Part shown: in pieces, positions 13,222 through 24,200 of the stretch
Layout of the letters: every line of letters begins with the position of its first letter
Position numbering within the stretch: the first letter of the stretch is position 1
From: Anopheles merus
Lineage: Eukaryota; Arthropoda; Insecta; Diptera; Culicidae
Direction: 5' to 3'
Length of the DNA: 64,000 nucleotides
Assembly: GCF_017562075.2 (NCBI RefSeq)
Contig: NC_054082.1
Span: 7,579,050-7,643,049, forward strand
The notes under the pieces: generated by a model
Database searches by the model: none
What the model saw: only the letters and a program-made list of their open reading frames with translations
Told to the model about the DNA's origin: nothing
Made by a program: the position numbers and the translations under genes

Positions 13222-15470
13222 GATGGTTCGTGTTGCGAAAGAACTGAACGCAACGCCATCAACGTGCAGCGCGGTCGTTGCTCAAGTTTGCTCTTTCATT
13301 AACTCAATTTTATAGCACTCCATTAGCGGAGTGGAAAATGTAAGAAGAAGACAAGAAGAAACTGCTCACACACACACACGCACACTCATGCCATCCCGAC
13401 CGGAACCATTACGGTGTGTGGAGCCGTCCGTCCATCAGGAATGCATTCTCGATTGGGCAAATAGCATCGGTTCTGGAGTGGTGCAGGCGGTAGTCGAACT
13501 CTCAAACACCCCAACCCCAAACCACAGACACGGGGGAGCATTTTGGTTGGTAGCGGTAACATAAAAATACCTTCACATTCTACTACAAACAAGCAAAAGC
13601 GGTGGCCAAAGAGGAAATGTGTACAAACTGTAGGGCGTCGGAATACTTGTGACTGTAGTGCATTTTTCTTCAAAACGCGTGTTCTAAACACTTGCATAAG
13701 CGAGGGAAGAATTGTAACATGTAATTACGAATGTTACGTAGCTAGATTCCTCACATGCACTTGCACCACCGAACGATCGCTTGAAGGCGTTTCCCCGCAA
13801 TGATTTATACTAAAATGATTAAAAAGAACGATCTTGTGGGGCAAAACTTAGAGTGACATATTACTAACTGCTCAACATACCCGAGACGGTGCTTCCCATT
13901 TAATGGCACAATCATTCCATCCGCAACATCATCCGAGAGTCGCGCATATGTTTCTGAATTCGTGCGCACTGTCCAATTATTAATATGCATCCACGAGGGG
14001 TTGATGACTGTTTGCACTGTCTTTAAAGTTTCGTATCAACCATTATTTGTTTCTCATCTCGAACGATTTCCATTAGATTCTCGCTCTCCCTTTTACCGGC
14101 TCGATGCGGCGGTGATGTACCGATGGCGTAGTTGTTTGCCGATGAAGAGCAAAACTACAGCTCTACAAACAGACAGCGTCGTCCGAATCGTCGTCAGACG
14201 TTTCTTGCTTTTCCGACACAAACCCATGAACCGGGTGGGTCTGCTACCCATTTCAGTACAGTTACGAAACCGAGGGGATTCCGCCAGAGACATTCCACCG
14301 AAACGAATCAATTCCCGGGCACCCAACAATGTTGGCAACAAAGCCAACTCCGGCCGGGCATGCCCAACAGCAACAACAAACGAAAAACTGGCCTATGGCT
14401 GCCGCCCATCGCACACGACCAGGGACCTGGGGCCGGGAAATGATTGATCTACAAACCGCACGTCCGGACATTGAAACTGCCTCATCCTCGGCACATCGTG
14501 CACATTGTGGTCCCACTGCTGCAGCATGTGCAGCTGGTGGATGGCGAATTTGTAGCTGCCTGCATTCCTATCATGGTTTCCTGCTCATCCCCGGAGTGCC
14601 CTCCCAGCAGCTCAGTCAGCGCTCGCCTGACCGGGACCGGTGAACCGAAGCACCAACGCTTGACGACGCTCCGCGGATGAGCAGAGGCGGAACCGAGCCG
14701 GAGCCTGGACGGGGCTGCCGGTTGTGTGATTGGGTTCTTCGCGCGATTCTTTGCGATTGTTGGCCGCTTTCTCTTTCGAATGCGAGCGCGCTGCCCGGGA
14801 GTCATCTGGTCGGAAAATTACATATCACCCACCATCCATCCATCCATCCATCCCGGCCAAGTGGTTCAAGGTAACGCGGCTGGAATGACGAAATCTCGGG
14901 AATCCACCGGGTCGCGTCCCAGCATGTCGTTCGATCGTAAACAGAGCGTACCGTCTGTAGTGTGTGCCGTCGTCGCCGGGCCGGGAGCGTGCACATGTAT
15001 TGGTGCCCGTCCATTCGGTGCACCGTACTACGTATGCTTATGCTGCTGTGCCGGCAGAGAATGAGGAAAAGAACCGATTGCATACCACCAGCGCTGGGGC
15101 TTTGGTCTCCCAGACACGCTGCACAGTTTGTTTTTATCCCGCATGGAAATTAATGCATGCTGACGCGCTGACTATCAAGTCCAACGGCGAGGGGAAAGAA
15201 AACCCGGGCACGATTTTAGAACATCAACAAGCAACATCGGGCCACACATAAGGCTCGGCTGGGGGCGGGGCATGCGTGTCGTGCGAAAGGGGGCAAACTA
15301 TTTACGGGCGACCATTACTTAACGTGTTACTTGCTACCACTTACCAATATCATCCCGTGTTAAATATGATGCCTCCCTTCGCGCTATCGAACACCAAGCG
15401 GGCTTCTATCGGGTGAGAGGGCATCTCGGTGCTGGGAACTGGGATGCTGTGATGTGTACTTTCCTTCTAA
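13222..15470. other. Gene-free stretch
   Basis: No gene was recognised. It contains a (CATC)5 tract (14833-14852). A donor-like GTAAGT occurs on the minus strand at 15340-15345, with a pyrimidine-rich acceptor-like sequence near 15407. The 61-nt piece between them is open in one frame but matches nothing known. Confidence 0.45.
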
Positions 15471-15494
15471 TGCTGCTGCTGCTGCTGCTGCTGC
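15471..15494. repeat. (TGC)8 microsatellite
   Basis: Eight uninterrupted TGC units, in non-coding sequence downstream of mIF2. Confidence 0.95.
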
Positions 15495-16245
15495 ACCTCC
15501 CGCAGTGCGATGGGAAACCTTCGGCCGCACGTGTGAGCAAACGGCTTTGGAATGGATCTCTTCATTAGCAATTACCTTGCTGGTTTGAAGGTTTTCACTC
15601 CATGAGTCAAATGGGAGTTGCCTGCAACGACACGTCAACAATTTCTTAGTGAGGTTGTTATTCCTGGGGAGTTTTGGCCAGAACGCTAGCCGTGCACACA
15701 CGTGTTTCCGGTCGGTTGCATCAACATGTTGGGAGAGTAGTACGGAACAGTTACTGTTTGTCTGTATGATATTAACATAGAAAAGATTCTGCATTTTCAA
15801 GACTCTCTAGTGATTCCAATGGCAGTATTTGATTAGAAATTGTGTGTTTGAATTAATGTAATTTACATAAACCAAAAAATGAAAATCTAAAAAAACGATT
15901 TCGAATTCCTATACGACCGAAATCGTCAAACGGTTACTTGCCATAAGGGTTAACCGTCCCTCAGCAACATTATGCTCGTTTTATGCTTCCCGCAAAACAC
16001 ACATAAGCTTGTATACAACTTTATATGCAACACTTGTAAGCATCATGCAAGCTGGTACAGCTTTTATGTTAAGCTTTCTGCATTTAATTGAGCTTACTGG
16101 TGTACCAAAAATTTAAACGGGGAACATTAATAATAATTTACAATATAAAATATGCTAACGATTGCTTCACTCATACAAAAACGTTTTGAAAAGATACTTT
16201 TCTTAAGCCACCCGGTTATTATGGCATTTAACAGCTATCTGTGTG
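15495..16245. other. AT-rich intergenic DNA 3' of mIF2
   Basis: AT-rich from about 15760 with many A and T runs. No gene, repeat or transposon end was recognised. It contains the sequence just beyond the mIF2 poly(A) signal. Confidence 0.6.
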
Positions 16246-16251
16246 TTTATT
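16246..16251 (-). other. Poly(A) signal of mIF2
   Basis: A canonical AATAAA on the minus strand lies 59 nt beyond the TAG stop codon (16310-16312). Cleavage would be expected roughly 10-30 nt further on, near 16220-16235, giving a short 3' UTR of about 80 nt. Confidence 0.75.
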
Positions 16252-16309
16252 TTAACCCACTTGTTACTCTCATTCAATGCACATTCATCCTTAATATTCC
16301 CGTTCAACT

Positions 16310-18462
16310 CTAGAACCCTGGATCCCATTCCGTCTGTTGCGGTTCCCTGTTGATCTGGTAGCACACGATCGTGTCGCCCGCCTTCAGCTCGAGCGTTTGA
16401 TCGTTTAAGCGCAACCCGCACTCCACATCCTTCTTCACACTGTCCACCTCGTTCTTCAGGTGGCGCATCGATTCCAGGCTCAGCTCGTCCGCCAGCAGCT
16501 CGCCGTTCCGCTTCACCTTGTACTTGTGCGCCTTCTTCAGCAGGCCCTTGGTGCAGCGACAGCCCAGCACCGTCACCTTCCGCCGGCCCTCGTTGATGTC
16601 GAACAGCTGCAGCACGTTCGCCTCGCCGATCTCCTCCTCCACGTCCACTAGCGGCAGCTTGGCGTTGATCTCCTTCTTCAGATCGTCCACCAGCCGGTAG
16701 ATAATGTCGACCGGCCGTATGGTGACGCCCTTCGTCGCCTTGCTCCCCACATTCACCGAGAAGGCGTAGATAATCGCGTCGAACAGCCGGGCCAGCTCGA
16801 GGTCGCTCTCGTTCACATCGCCCACGGCGTAGTGTATCACGTCCAGCCGGCACCGCTCATTGTCGTCGTACGTTTCCAGCACATCCAGTATGGCCTCTAC
16901 CGACCCGTGCACGTCACCCTTCACGATCACATTGATGCGCGGCTTACCATCGTCCGGTGCGGCCTCCTTCTGCCGTGGGCCCTGCTGCTTGCGCCGATAA
17001 AAGCCGGACCGACGGGATTTGTCGCGCTCCTCGCGGTACTGTTCCTCGTGCTCCTTGCGCTTCAGGCTGATGGCTTCCGCGTCGCTCAGCGCTTTCTCTT
17101 TCATGGCCTGGTTGGCGCGCCACCGCAGCACCGAGCTGGCCACCCGTTCCGACTCGACCTCCAGTATCATGTCGCCGGCCAGCGGGAGCTCTCGCCAGCC
17201 CAGAATTTCCACCGGCATGCCGGGCGTGACCGCCGATATCGGTTGCCCGGCGTGATCGAACAGCCCGCGCACCTTGGCCCACGCCTGCCCGCTGACCAGT
17301 ATCGCGCCCTTGCGCAGCGTGCCCCGCGAAACGATGGCCGTGGACAGCTTGCCGCGATGCGAATCTATCTTCGACTCTACCACCACGCCCTCCACCGGCC
17401 CTACGTACTCGCCCTTCAGCCCCATCAGGGTGGCCTGCGTACTCACAGCCTCCGTTAGCTCGTCCAGATTCGTGCCGTGCAGGGCCGAGATGCCGACCGC
17501 AATCGTGTCACCGCCGTACCCTTCCAGCGCGATCCCGTGCTGCGACAGTTCCTTCTTCACCCGCTCGACATCGGCGCCCGGTTTGTCGATTTTGTTGATC
17601 GCCACTATGATCGGCACGGACTGCTCCTTCGCCAACCGCAGCACCTCCTTCGTCTGCTCCATCACACCGTCCTCCGCGGCGACCACCAGCACGATGATGT
17701 CGGTCAGATTAGCGCCACGGGCGCGCATCGCACTGAAGGCCGCGTGCCCCGGTGTGTCGAGAAACGTGACCCGCTCGCCATTGTCCAGCTCCACCGTGAA
17801 CGCGCCTATGTGTTGCGTTATGCCGCCGGCCTCGCCCGCCGCCACCGACGCTCCCCGCAGCGAATCGAGCAGCGTCGTCTTGCCGTGGTCCACGTGCCCC
17901 ATCACGGTCACGACCGGTGGCCGCTCTTTCAGGTTTTCGGGCGCTGGCGGCGGTCTCGGCACTACATCGCGGTCCTTCAGCACCTCCTCCGACTCATCCA
18001 CCGGGGCGGCCACAATCTTCGTCTTCAAGCCACACTTGGCCGCAATGTCTTTGATCACCTTCGGGTCCTCGAGGCGGGCAGTTGCATCGATACTGCCGGC
18101 GCCTTTCACGTACAGCATCACCTCCTGGATGTGTTCCAGCTCTAGCTGGCACGAACTGGCCAGGTCGGCCACCGTCATGTTGCGCCAAATGTCCACCACG
18201 CCGCTCGTTTGCGGTTTGTTCTTTTTCTTCGGCGCAAACTCGACCGCATGCTTCTCTTCGGCCGTTTTTCGTCGCTTGCTAAGGAAGGCGCTGAGCTGTA
18301 GCTGCCGCTGGGGCAGGTTTGTGGCCGGGCCGGCGGCACACAGCCTTGACTGGAGCAATTCATTTCCAATGATCCTGTAAGGAGGGCCAGGAGGGTAAGC
18401 AAACAGGTCACAGACAGCTGCTGGGTGGCTTACCTTCTTGCCAGAAAGCGTATGTGTAACAT
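16310..18462 (-). CDS. mIF2: Mitochondrial translation initiation factor IF-2, two exons
   Basis: Coding exons are 18434-18462 and 16310-18374, joined across a 59-bp intron, giving about 697 residues; human MTIF2 has 727. The first ATG (18460-18462) is in frame with the main exon and opens an Arg-rich, presequence-like N terminus (MLHIRFLARR...). An IF2_N-like stretch spans about residues 66-100. The G domain has all the expected motifs: G1 GHVDHGKTT from residue 169, G2 GGIT about 193-196, G3 DTPGH 216-220, G4 NKID 270-273 and G5 SALHG about 306. A domain II barrel follows, then a highly charged linker (about 450-485), then domain III (VIVKGDVHGSVEAI from about 492) and a C-terminal domain ending WDPGF. 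From family knowledge, the protein is a GTPase that places formyl-Met-tRNA on the mitochondrial small ribosomal subunit, and the charged linker matches the insertion that stands in for IF1 in animal mtIF2. No frameshift or internal stop is present. Confidence 0.96.
18375..18433 (-). other. Intron 1 of mIF2
   Basis: This is a 59-bp GT-AG intron. The donor reads AAG|GTAAGCC and the acceptor CCTTACAG|G on the minus strand. It interrupts the coding sequence in phase 2 within the Arg codon at residue 10, so the presequence is split between a 29-nt coding exon and the large second exon. Splicing is inferred: without it the long frame has no ATG near its N terminus and would have to begin at a TTG. 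Confidence 0.9.
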
Positions 18463-18639
18463 CGGAAATGTTTTATGTGTGTTGCTACTTAAACCAACAG
18501 CTTATCAGTGTTTTATGGTAACTTAAGGGCGAGGAAAACACTTTTCTATTAACTTTTTCATTGATTATTTCACACTCTAGCAAAAACATGGACTGTTATG
18601 AAATGTTTATTTTCCATTTCGACTGTCAAAAAATGCCGG

Positions 18640-18685
18640 CCCGAACAGCTGTTTCCCGACAACTGTGACTCAGAGTGACCAGAAA
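18640..18685 (-). promoter_or_regulatory. Probable mIF2 core promoter
   Basis: About 180-220 bp upstream of the mIF2 start codon there are two elements of the Drosophila housekeeping core-promoter set. One is a perfect AACAGCTGTT (18644-18653), matching the E-box motif 5 consensus AWCAGCTGWT. The other is TGGTCACTCTG on the minus strand (18671-18681), 10 of 11 to motif 1 (YGGTCACACTR). No TATA box was seen. Transcription probably starts near here; the exact site is not visible. Confidence 0.5.
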
Positions 18686-18779
18686 TACCGATTTATCTGT
18701 ATTCCTACCGATTTTTTATATGCCTACCGATTCACAGATGACCGCCCTAAAACTACCAATTTTCCATTGATCCTACCGA
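18686..18779. repeat. Degenerate TACCGATT repeat upstream of mIF2
   Basis: Five copies of TACCGATT or close variants start at 18686, 18706, 18725, 18754 and 18774, spaced 19-29 bp apart. The first three are exact for TACCGATT. The fourth reads TACCAATT and the fifth TACCGAAA. The array lies immediately upstream of the mIF2 promoter motifs. It could be an old tandem repeat or a cluster of protein-binding sites. Confidence 0.5.
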
Positions 18780-18787
18780 AAATCACA

Positions 18788-18834
18788 GATATTTGATTTT
18801 TCAGTCGTTTAAGCTTAATCTGTGGCGCTTGGGT
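18788..18834 (+). repeat. 47-bp dispersed repeat, copy 1
   Basis: This segment matches 20233-20279 at 44 of 47 positions, with the last 33 bp identical (from CAGTCGTTTAAGC to GCGCTTGGGT). Flanks differ on both sides, so it is a repeated fragment and not a long tandem duplication. It may be a remnant of a transposable element. Confidence 0.85.
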
Positions 18835-20232
18835 TGCTGTTTCAAGGATCGCTATCCTCATTTGTTACTTATCGCGCTGATGCACGTTTGTTTGCCTGGC
18901 ACTTTTTAGTTTTATCCGTTAAAATTTAATGTTCCCAATAAGTAGAAAATGTAGATTAAATAAATAATAATAATAATAATAATAAGTAGAAAATGTCAGT
19001 TGTGGGGATTCCGAGAATTGTTCGTCAAAGAAAATTATTTAAATTTGAATTTGAATCTCGCTGTCCGCGGTTTAAGCTCACCCGATAGACAAAGAGAAGG
19101 AAATTTTCAGTCGAGGGGTAGGTACAAACACACGGTGGGGGTCCGACCCAAGATCAGATCCGAAGTCCGTTGTTTTGGGCTGAAAATTAAAAATGGTGGA
19201 TGGAGCGCCTTCACGGAGAGAATGCGCTTTATTGCATGCCTTTAAAATGCACGAGGCAGAGCGCCAGTGAGAGCCACTGTAAAGAACGCTCGCTCGCGCT
19301 GTTTTATTGTATTTTCCTCATACCCCTTCCTTTCAGTTTCTTACGCCTTGCGCTGCGCTGAACTGGTACCCCACTTGATTTCAGCGAGTTGCGCTGCGCT
19401 GGACTGAAACCCCCTTCCGATCGTTTCTTTCTTAGCGCGCTGTGCGCTTCCCTTCACACGGGCTTGGTGCCCCCGAATCAAAAGAAAAACTTTAACACAT
19501 CAAACTTGGTTTATAAATATTTTATCACTTTTATTGCAAACAAAAGCATATTTTAATTCAAAGCTTCACTCAATCTTGCCTCAAACCACACACATTATTC
19601 ATAAAATTCGCACACTTTTTCATTATCTTTGCTAGTAGGGTAAATCGAAATTAATCGTTAAAATCAAGGTGGAATGTAAAGTGAGGTGTACCCAAGTGCC
19701 ACAAATCCACTAAACGACCACTAAACGGCTTCTAAACGACTCAAGTTCTCTACCTAAACGGAATATAGAAAGACTTCGTTTAGCAGACGCCAAACGACTC
19801 ATGCATTCTAAAAATAGCAAAAAAGCTGGTGGCGCTATCTGTTGGTGGGATACCCCAACCAGTTGAGCTTCATCGCTTGGAGGAGAGCTTTCTCATTTCC
19901 TCTGTACTGTTGTATGGTTTCGCATTGAAGTTATGCATCGCTAGAACTAGAACGGCGATACGATTGTTTAAATACTAAACTCCAACGGAAACCACCAGCA
20001 CTGAAGCAAGTGAGATTTGAGCAATGGTCATTGGTGTTGATACCCACGTATCTAACCACACGACCATTTATATAGATTTTTGCTCAGAAAGTTAGAAGGC
20101 TATATAGGTCATAATAATATGCAACTTGTCGAAACACATTGCAAGAAAAGGATAGCAATATGATGATGAGTTGTAATACGCCATCTATTGATCAAACCAA
20201 TGAAGCTGTGGAGCTTTCATTTTTTTTCTATG
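18835..20232. other. Repeat-rich gene-free segment between the 47-bp repeats
   Basis: No coding region was recognised. It holds a (TAA)7 microsatellite (18965-18985), an 18-bp direct repeat TTGCGCTGCGCTGRACTG at 19348-19365 and 19389-19406 (17 of 18 identical), a CTAAACG cluster at 19710-19783 and two CTCF-like cores (19832-19845, 20178-20191). The base composition is patchy: GC-rich at 19200-19480 and AT-rich elsewhere. It may be decayed transposon sequence, but no family was identified. Confidence 0.5.
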
Positions 20233-20279
20233 GATATTCAATTTTCCAGTCGTTTAAGCTTAATCTGTGGCGCTTGGGT
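20233..20279 (+). repeat. 47-bp dispersed repeat, copy 2
   Basis: Direct-orientation partner of 18788-18834, 1445 bp away, with three mismatches confined to its first 14 bases. The intervening segment has no recognisable transposase or LTR ends. Confidence 0.85.
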
Positions 20280-21010
20280 AGTTATAGCGCTTTTGGCGAT
20301 CCCCCCCAGGGCTCCGATTTGACAAATGGTTTTCCGCTTGTATATGTATTGATGGATTGTTTACGTTTTGCATGGTCAATATTTGGTGGAGATCAATTTG
20401 GGTGAATATTTTAGTTTATTAGAACACAGCCCGTGATTTAAAATGGAAATTTTCCTTCGAGAACTTGAAGCGTTTGCCAAACGCGGAAAACTAACTGTCA
20501 GTTTTCTTCGTCGATTCTTCTTCCACCTAGCTGTCAAAACGGGCCTATAACTTGACCTGATATCTTTACGGTCCTTGGTTAAAATAATTGATTAAATTTA
20601 AATGGTTGCGTTCTCAACAGTGCTCCTGCCGAAATCTGCCAATATAATCTGGCCACACTGCTGTCAGTTGTCATTTCACGCCCCAGTGAAAATACTCAAT
20701 GTTATTTTATGTTCCCAATGCAAGTGTTTTTTTCCTTCTAAGTACATTTCCCGATTCATAATGTAAATCTTCAAAAACATTTAGAAAAAGAATATATTCT
20801 ACATGATGTCTTCATCTACATTTCAGGACCACTTTTGGTGAAACACGCTAGATGGCGCCGCTGTATGGAAGCTTTCAAAGCTTCATCAAAACTGGCTGCC
20901 TCAAGTACGCAGCCTAATGAATGTTGGAAGGATTGCTGGGAAAGTTGTTCACAAACGCAAAAAGCATAATCAATGTGTGGAAATGCCTTTGAAAAACCCA
21001 AAACCAGCAT
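20280..21010. other. Gene-free stretch before the 245-bp MITE
   Basis: No coding region was recognised. It holds a CTCF-like core on the plus strand (20845-20858) and TGGCCACACTG (20650-20660), 10 of 11 to insect core-promoter motif 1. Several CTGTCA/TGACAG hexamers occur between 20490 and 20680. A plus-strand promoter is possible but no downstream gene is visible. Confidence 0.4.
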
Positions 21011-21259
21011 TACAGGGTTTTCCAGGGGTTCTCATAGTTGTGGGACACTTCCTTGACTCTTTCTTATGCGAAATGAACTTCATATGATGGAAATTGGACT
21101 CTATGGCACCTTTTTTGGACAGCTCTTATTGGAAATTCCTATTGGATTTGTCCAACAAGGGTGCTATAGAGTTCAATTCACCTTACATTAAGTTCATTTC
21201 ACGTAAGAAGCAGTCAATAAAGTGTCCCACAGCTATGAGAACTCCTGGAAAACCCTGTA
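21011..21259. mobile_element. Palindromic MITE, Tc1/mariner-like, 245 bp
   Basis: The element runs from CAGGGTTTTCCAGG (21013) to its inverted counterpart ending AAAACCCTG (21257), flanked on each side by TA. The two arms are complementary almost to the centre, with about 83-85% identity over the first 99 bp by manual alignment. Internal terminal repeats, a TA target duplication and no coding capacity are the hallmarks of a foldback MITE mobilised by an IS630-Tc1-mariner transposase. The class assignment rests only on the TA duplication and the tip sequence. Confidence 0.85.
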
Positions 21260-24200
21260 TAAAGGAGAAACCGTGCCGATATAGGTTCATTCAAGCCCTC
21301 CACTCCCTCTCTCGCAGCTCATCCCCAACGAAAGTTCATCTTGCCTGGCACGCCATGCCCCCTCCCGAAGCATTCCATTACGAAATTAAGTCATCAATAT
21401 GAAGCCTGGCTGCCATTATCTGAAATGCTCACACCTTCCTTCCCTTCCGGCAGGGTTGCGGGGGGTAAGGTACGTGTGTGGGTTGGCCGCTTTTTGCCAC
21501 GGATACCGCTGCTCACGACACACCCGCACAAACACTCACACACAGGGAGCTCAGAAAGCGATGAAGGCGATGATGCTGGCGGCGGGATAAAACCCACTGC
21601 GGGGCCTGGAACTCGGGGGCTCGGTGAAAAGGACCACCCATCCTCGGACAAATATTGACTCAGTCGAAAATTGAATTACTGCGTGATTATGACAAAAGGA
21701 AGATAAAGGGTACTTCGGTGCAGGTGAGACCGGATGGATGCGATCCGTCTCGAACGGCCCCCGGCCCGAACGTGCAAAGAAGGATGGCGGTGCGTTGTCA
21801 AAACATGCCCGCACACACACACACACACACACACACACATCCGAGCCAAGGATATTGTAGGCATAGGGAGAGAAGGGAGAGCGGTAGGAAAAAAGTCCCG
21901 CACCACTCAAGTGGTCAAAAAACGGGCCGTGACAAAAAGCGAAACTAAACAGAAATGAAGATACTTGCTCGAAACCAAAACCAGCCGCTGGGGCGCGCAG
22001 CACAGCGACGGCATGCTTTCTTTCATCTGTCTGGTTTTTTTTTTCTGGCGCAAAATGTTGTCTTAGCAGAGTGGGGTAGGGGGCACATATTAGTTTGCTT
22101 TTTATTGCCAGGATGCGTCCAGGCCAGGCCGGTCCAGACGAAGCCAAGCGATACCTCCATTTTTATCGAAACCGAAAACAACCGGACCGGCGGAACAACG
22201 AGGTGAAAGGGAACGGTAAAACAAAACTTGTTGCTAAAAATAACATAAACCACCACGAGGCCTGGGTCCGACGGGAAATGGGAAAGTGCAATCCAAAGGA
22301 CGCACTCACGCACACAGCCAGCTCAAAGGAAAGTAGCAAAATAGCGATAAAAAAAACATCACCTCGGCGACGACGAGGTAATTTACTGCCCTGCCGCCGC
22401 GCGTTTGCTATTGATTTTCCAACTTATTTCAAAATAAATATTTGTCACCGCAAACACGAAGGAAAATCCACGGGAAAATCGCTGTTTGCATGCGCTTTCG
22501 CGAGAAAACATCGCACTGTTGGGGTTGCAAAAAAAAAACAAAGGAAAAAAGAAAACTCGCGCGCGGAAGGAAACAAATCTCGACCACAGTGCAAACGGCT
22601 TGCTAAGAGGTGTTTTCAGAAGCTTTCGTGGCTTACTTTGCTGTGTTTGCGAGAATGTTGTAAATGAGCGAAGGAAGAAAAAGAAAAAAAAGCGGGACAT
22701 TTGCGTGTTGCTGTCATCGGTCTGGCCATGATGCCCCGAAGCGATGAAGTTGTTTATCAAATTAGGCAAATGGATTGAATGATGATGAATGGGAAGAGAT
22801 TTTTGCATCAAAATGGTTGTTATTTCTTACCATTTTTCTTGACTAAAACCAAAGCTAAACGTTTTAGATACAAATATTCCTTCTGATATTTATTCCTCAT
22901 GCTGCGCTCTTTCGTTCAACCCCCCTTGCTTCCTGGTACGACCCGTTTGCAGTAAATTGCAACACCACTCAAAAATGCACTCCACACACAATGCCAGGAT
23001 GACAGGGAGGGGGATGCAAAAGAAATCTCCCACTTTCAAGATGAGCCGATGAAAGGAGCCCTCACAAATTTCGATGAGGGCGGGATGGCGGTGGGACGGC
23101 GGGCGAGAAAGTGTGTCAACAGCGGCGGTGCAAAATGCATTTCGCAAATATTTCGTAATCGCAGCGCATCACCACTCTACCTGATGCGTTTTGCGCGCAA
23201 TGGGGGGGGTTGGGTTGTTGCTGCATTTGCATTGCCTCTTGGCGACAGGTATGTTTGCCTGCGGGCTATTGATTTGCCGAGCAGAGGGCCGGTGGATGAA
23301 GAAGAAGATGATGCATCTTCGCACCTACGGACGGCTAAATAGTTTGCTTTCCAGCGATGGCATTAGGGTTGGCAATTAATTGAAGGGTGTATTTTAAGGC
23401 GACAATGGAGGCCAATTAGTGCAGCAGATTGATCGTTTTAAACTTGTTTATTTGTTGATGTGGGAGTGGAAAAGGAGAATTTTACATTCGTTTAAAACTT
23501 GAGCGGAACTTGAGATGGTTTAGTCAAAATCACCAACAATGAAATAAAATGTACAATAACGATTATTGCCTCCTCATAAGATTAGTATTACAATAATTCA
23601 ATTAATTTATTACATTTACATTACATACACTCACTAAAAAATACGTTGATTTTTGTGCTTCATGCAATATTACCCCCTTTTCTAGATTTCTTGCGTACAG
23701 CTCATGTGACACACTATTTCTTGGCTCCCGCAAGCAGAGTCTCTTTGATCACTGAATCGAGAACGAGAGCTTCCTCTAACGTCTGCCGCCATATGCAATC
23801 TCCCAAGAAGCACGTAGCAAGGGGGCGAGTCAAGACAACTGCGCTTGGCTGAATCTTTGGGTTTTTCCTGCTCTTGTTCAGCATCAGTGCTCTTGCTCGC
23901 GTAGCAACTTACATTTTCGCACAGCGTCGTCTTACGAGTGGAGGAAACTGTCCCATGGCTTTGAATTCGCACTGTTCAAGTGTGTGTGTGTGTGTAAGGA
24001 TGTATCGTGTATTCGCGGATAAATTCTGAGCACAAGCATCATGCTGGATGCTGGCTGGCTGGCTGCAAATGTAATCGTTTTATGAATAGTTTTACAAGAC
24101 CAACACAAAACGGCACTGCAAGGGCGGTTTTGAATGACAAAAACAATTAAAGAAAATAGGTACAATAATGCAATCCTTCTCGCAAGCGTTCGAAACAGCT

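Noticed and set aside
16203..16853. 216-codon minus-strand open frame
   Set aside because: It overlaps the 3' part of mIF2 in another frame and reads through the 3' UTR. Composition is Gly/Arg/Glu-rich as expected for an off-frame shadow.
16832..18380. Long plus-strand open frames of 208, 222 and 368 codons
   Set aside because: They are antisense shadows of the mIF2 exon, kept open by its GC-rich codon use. They have no domain signature.
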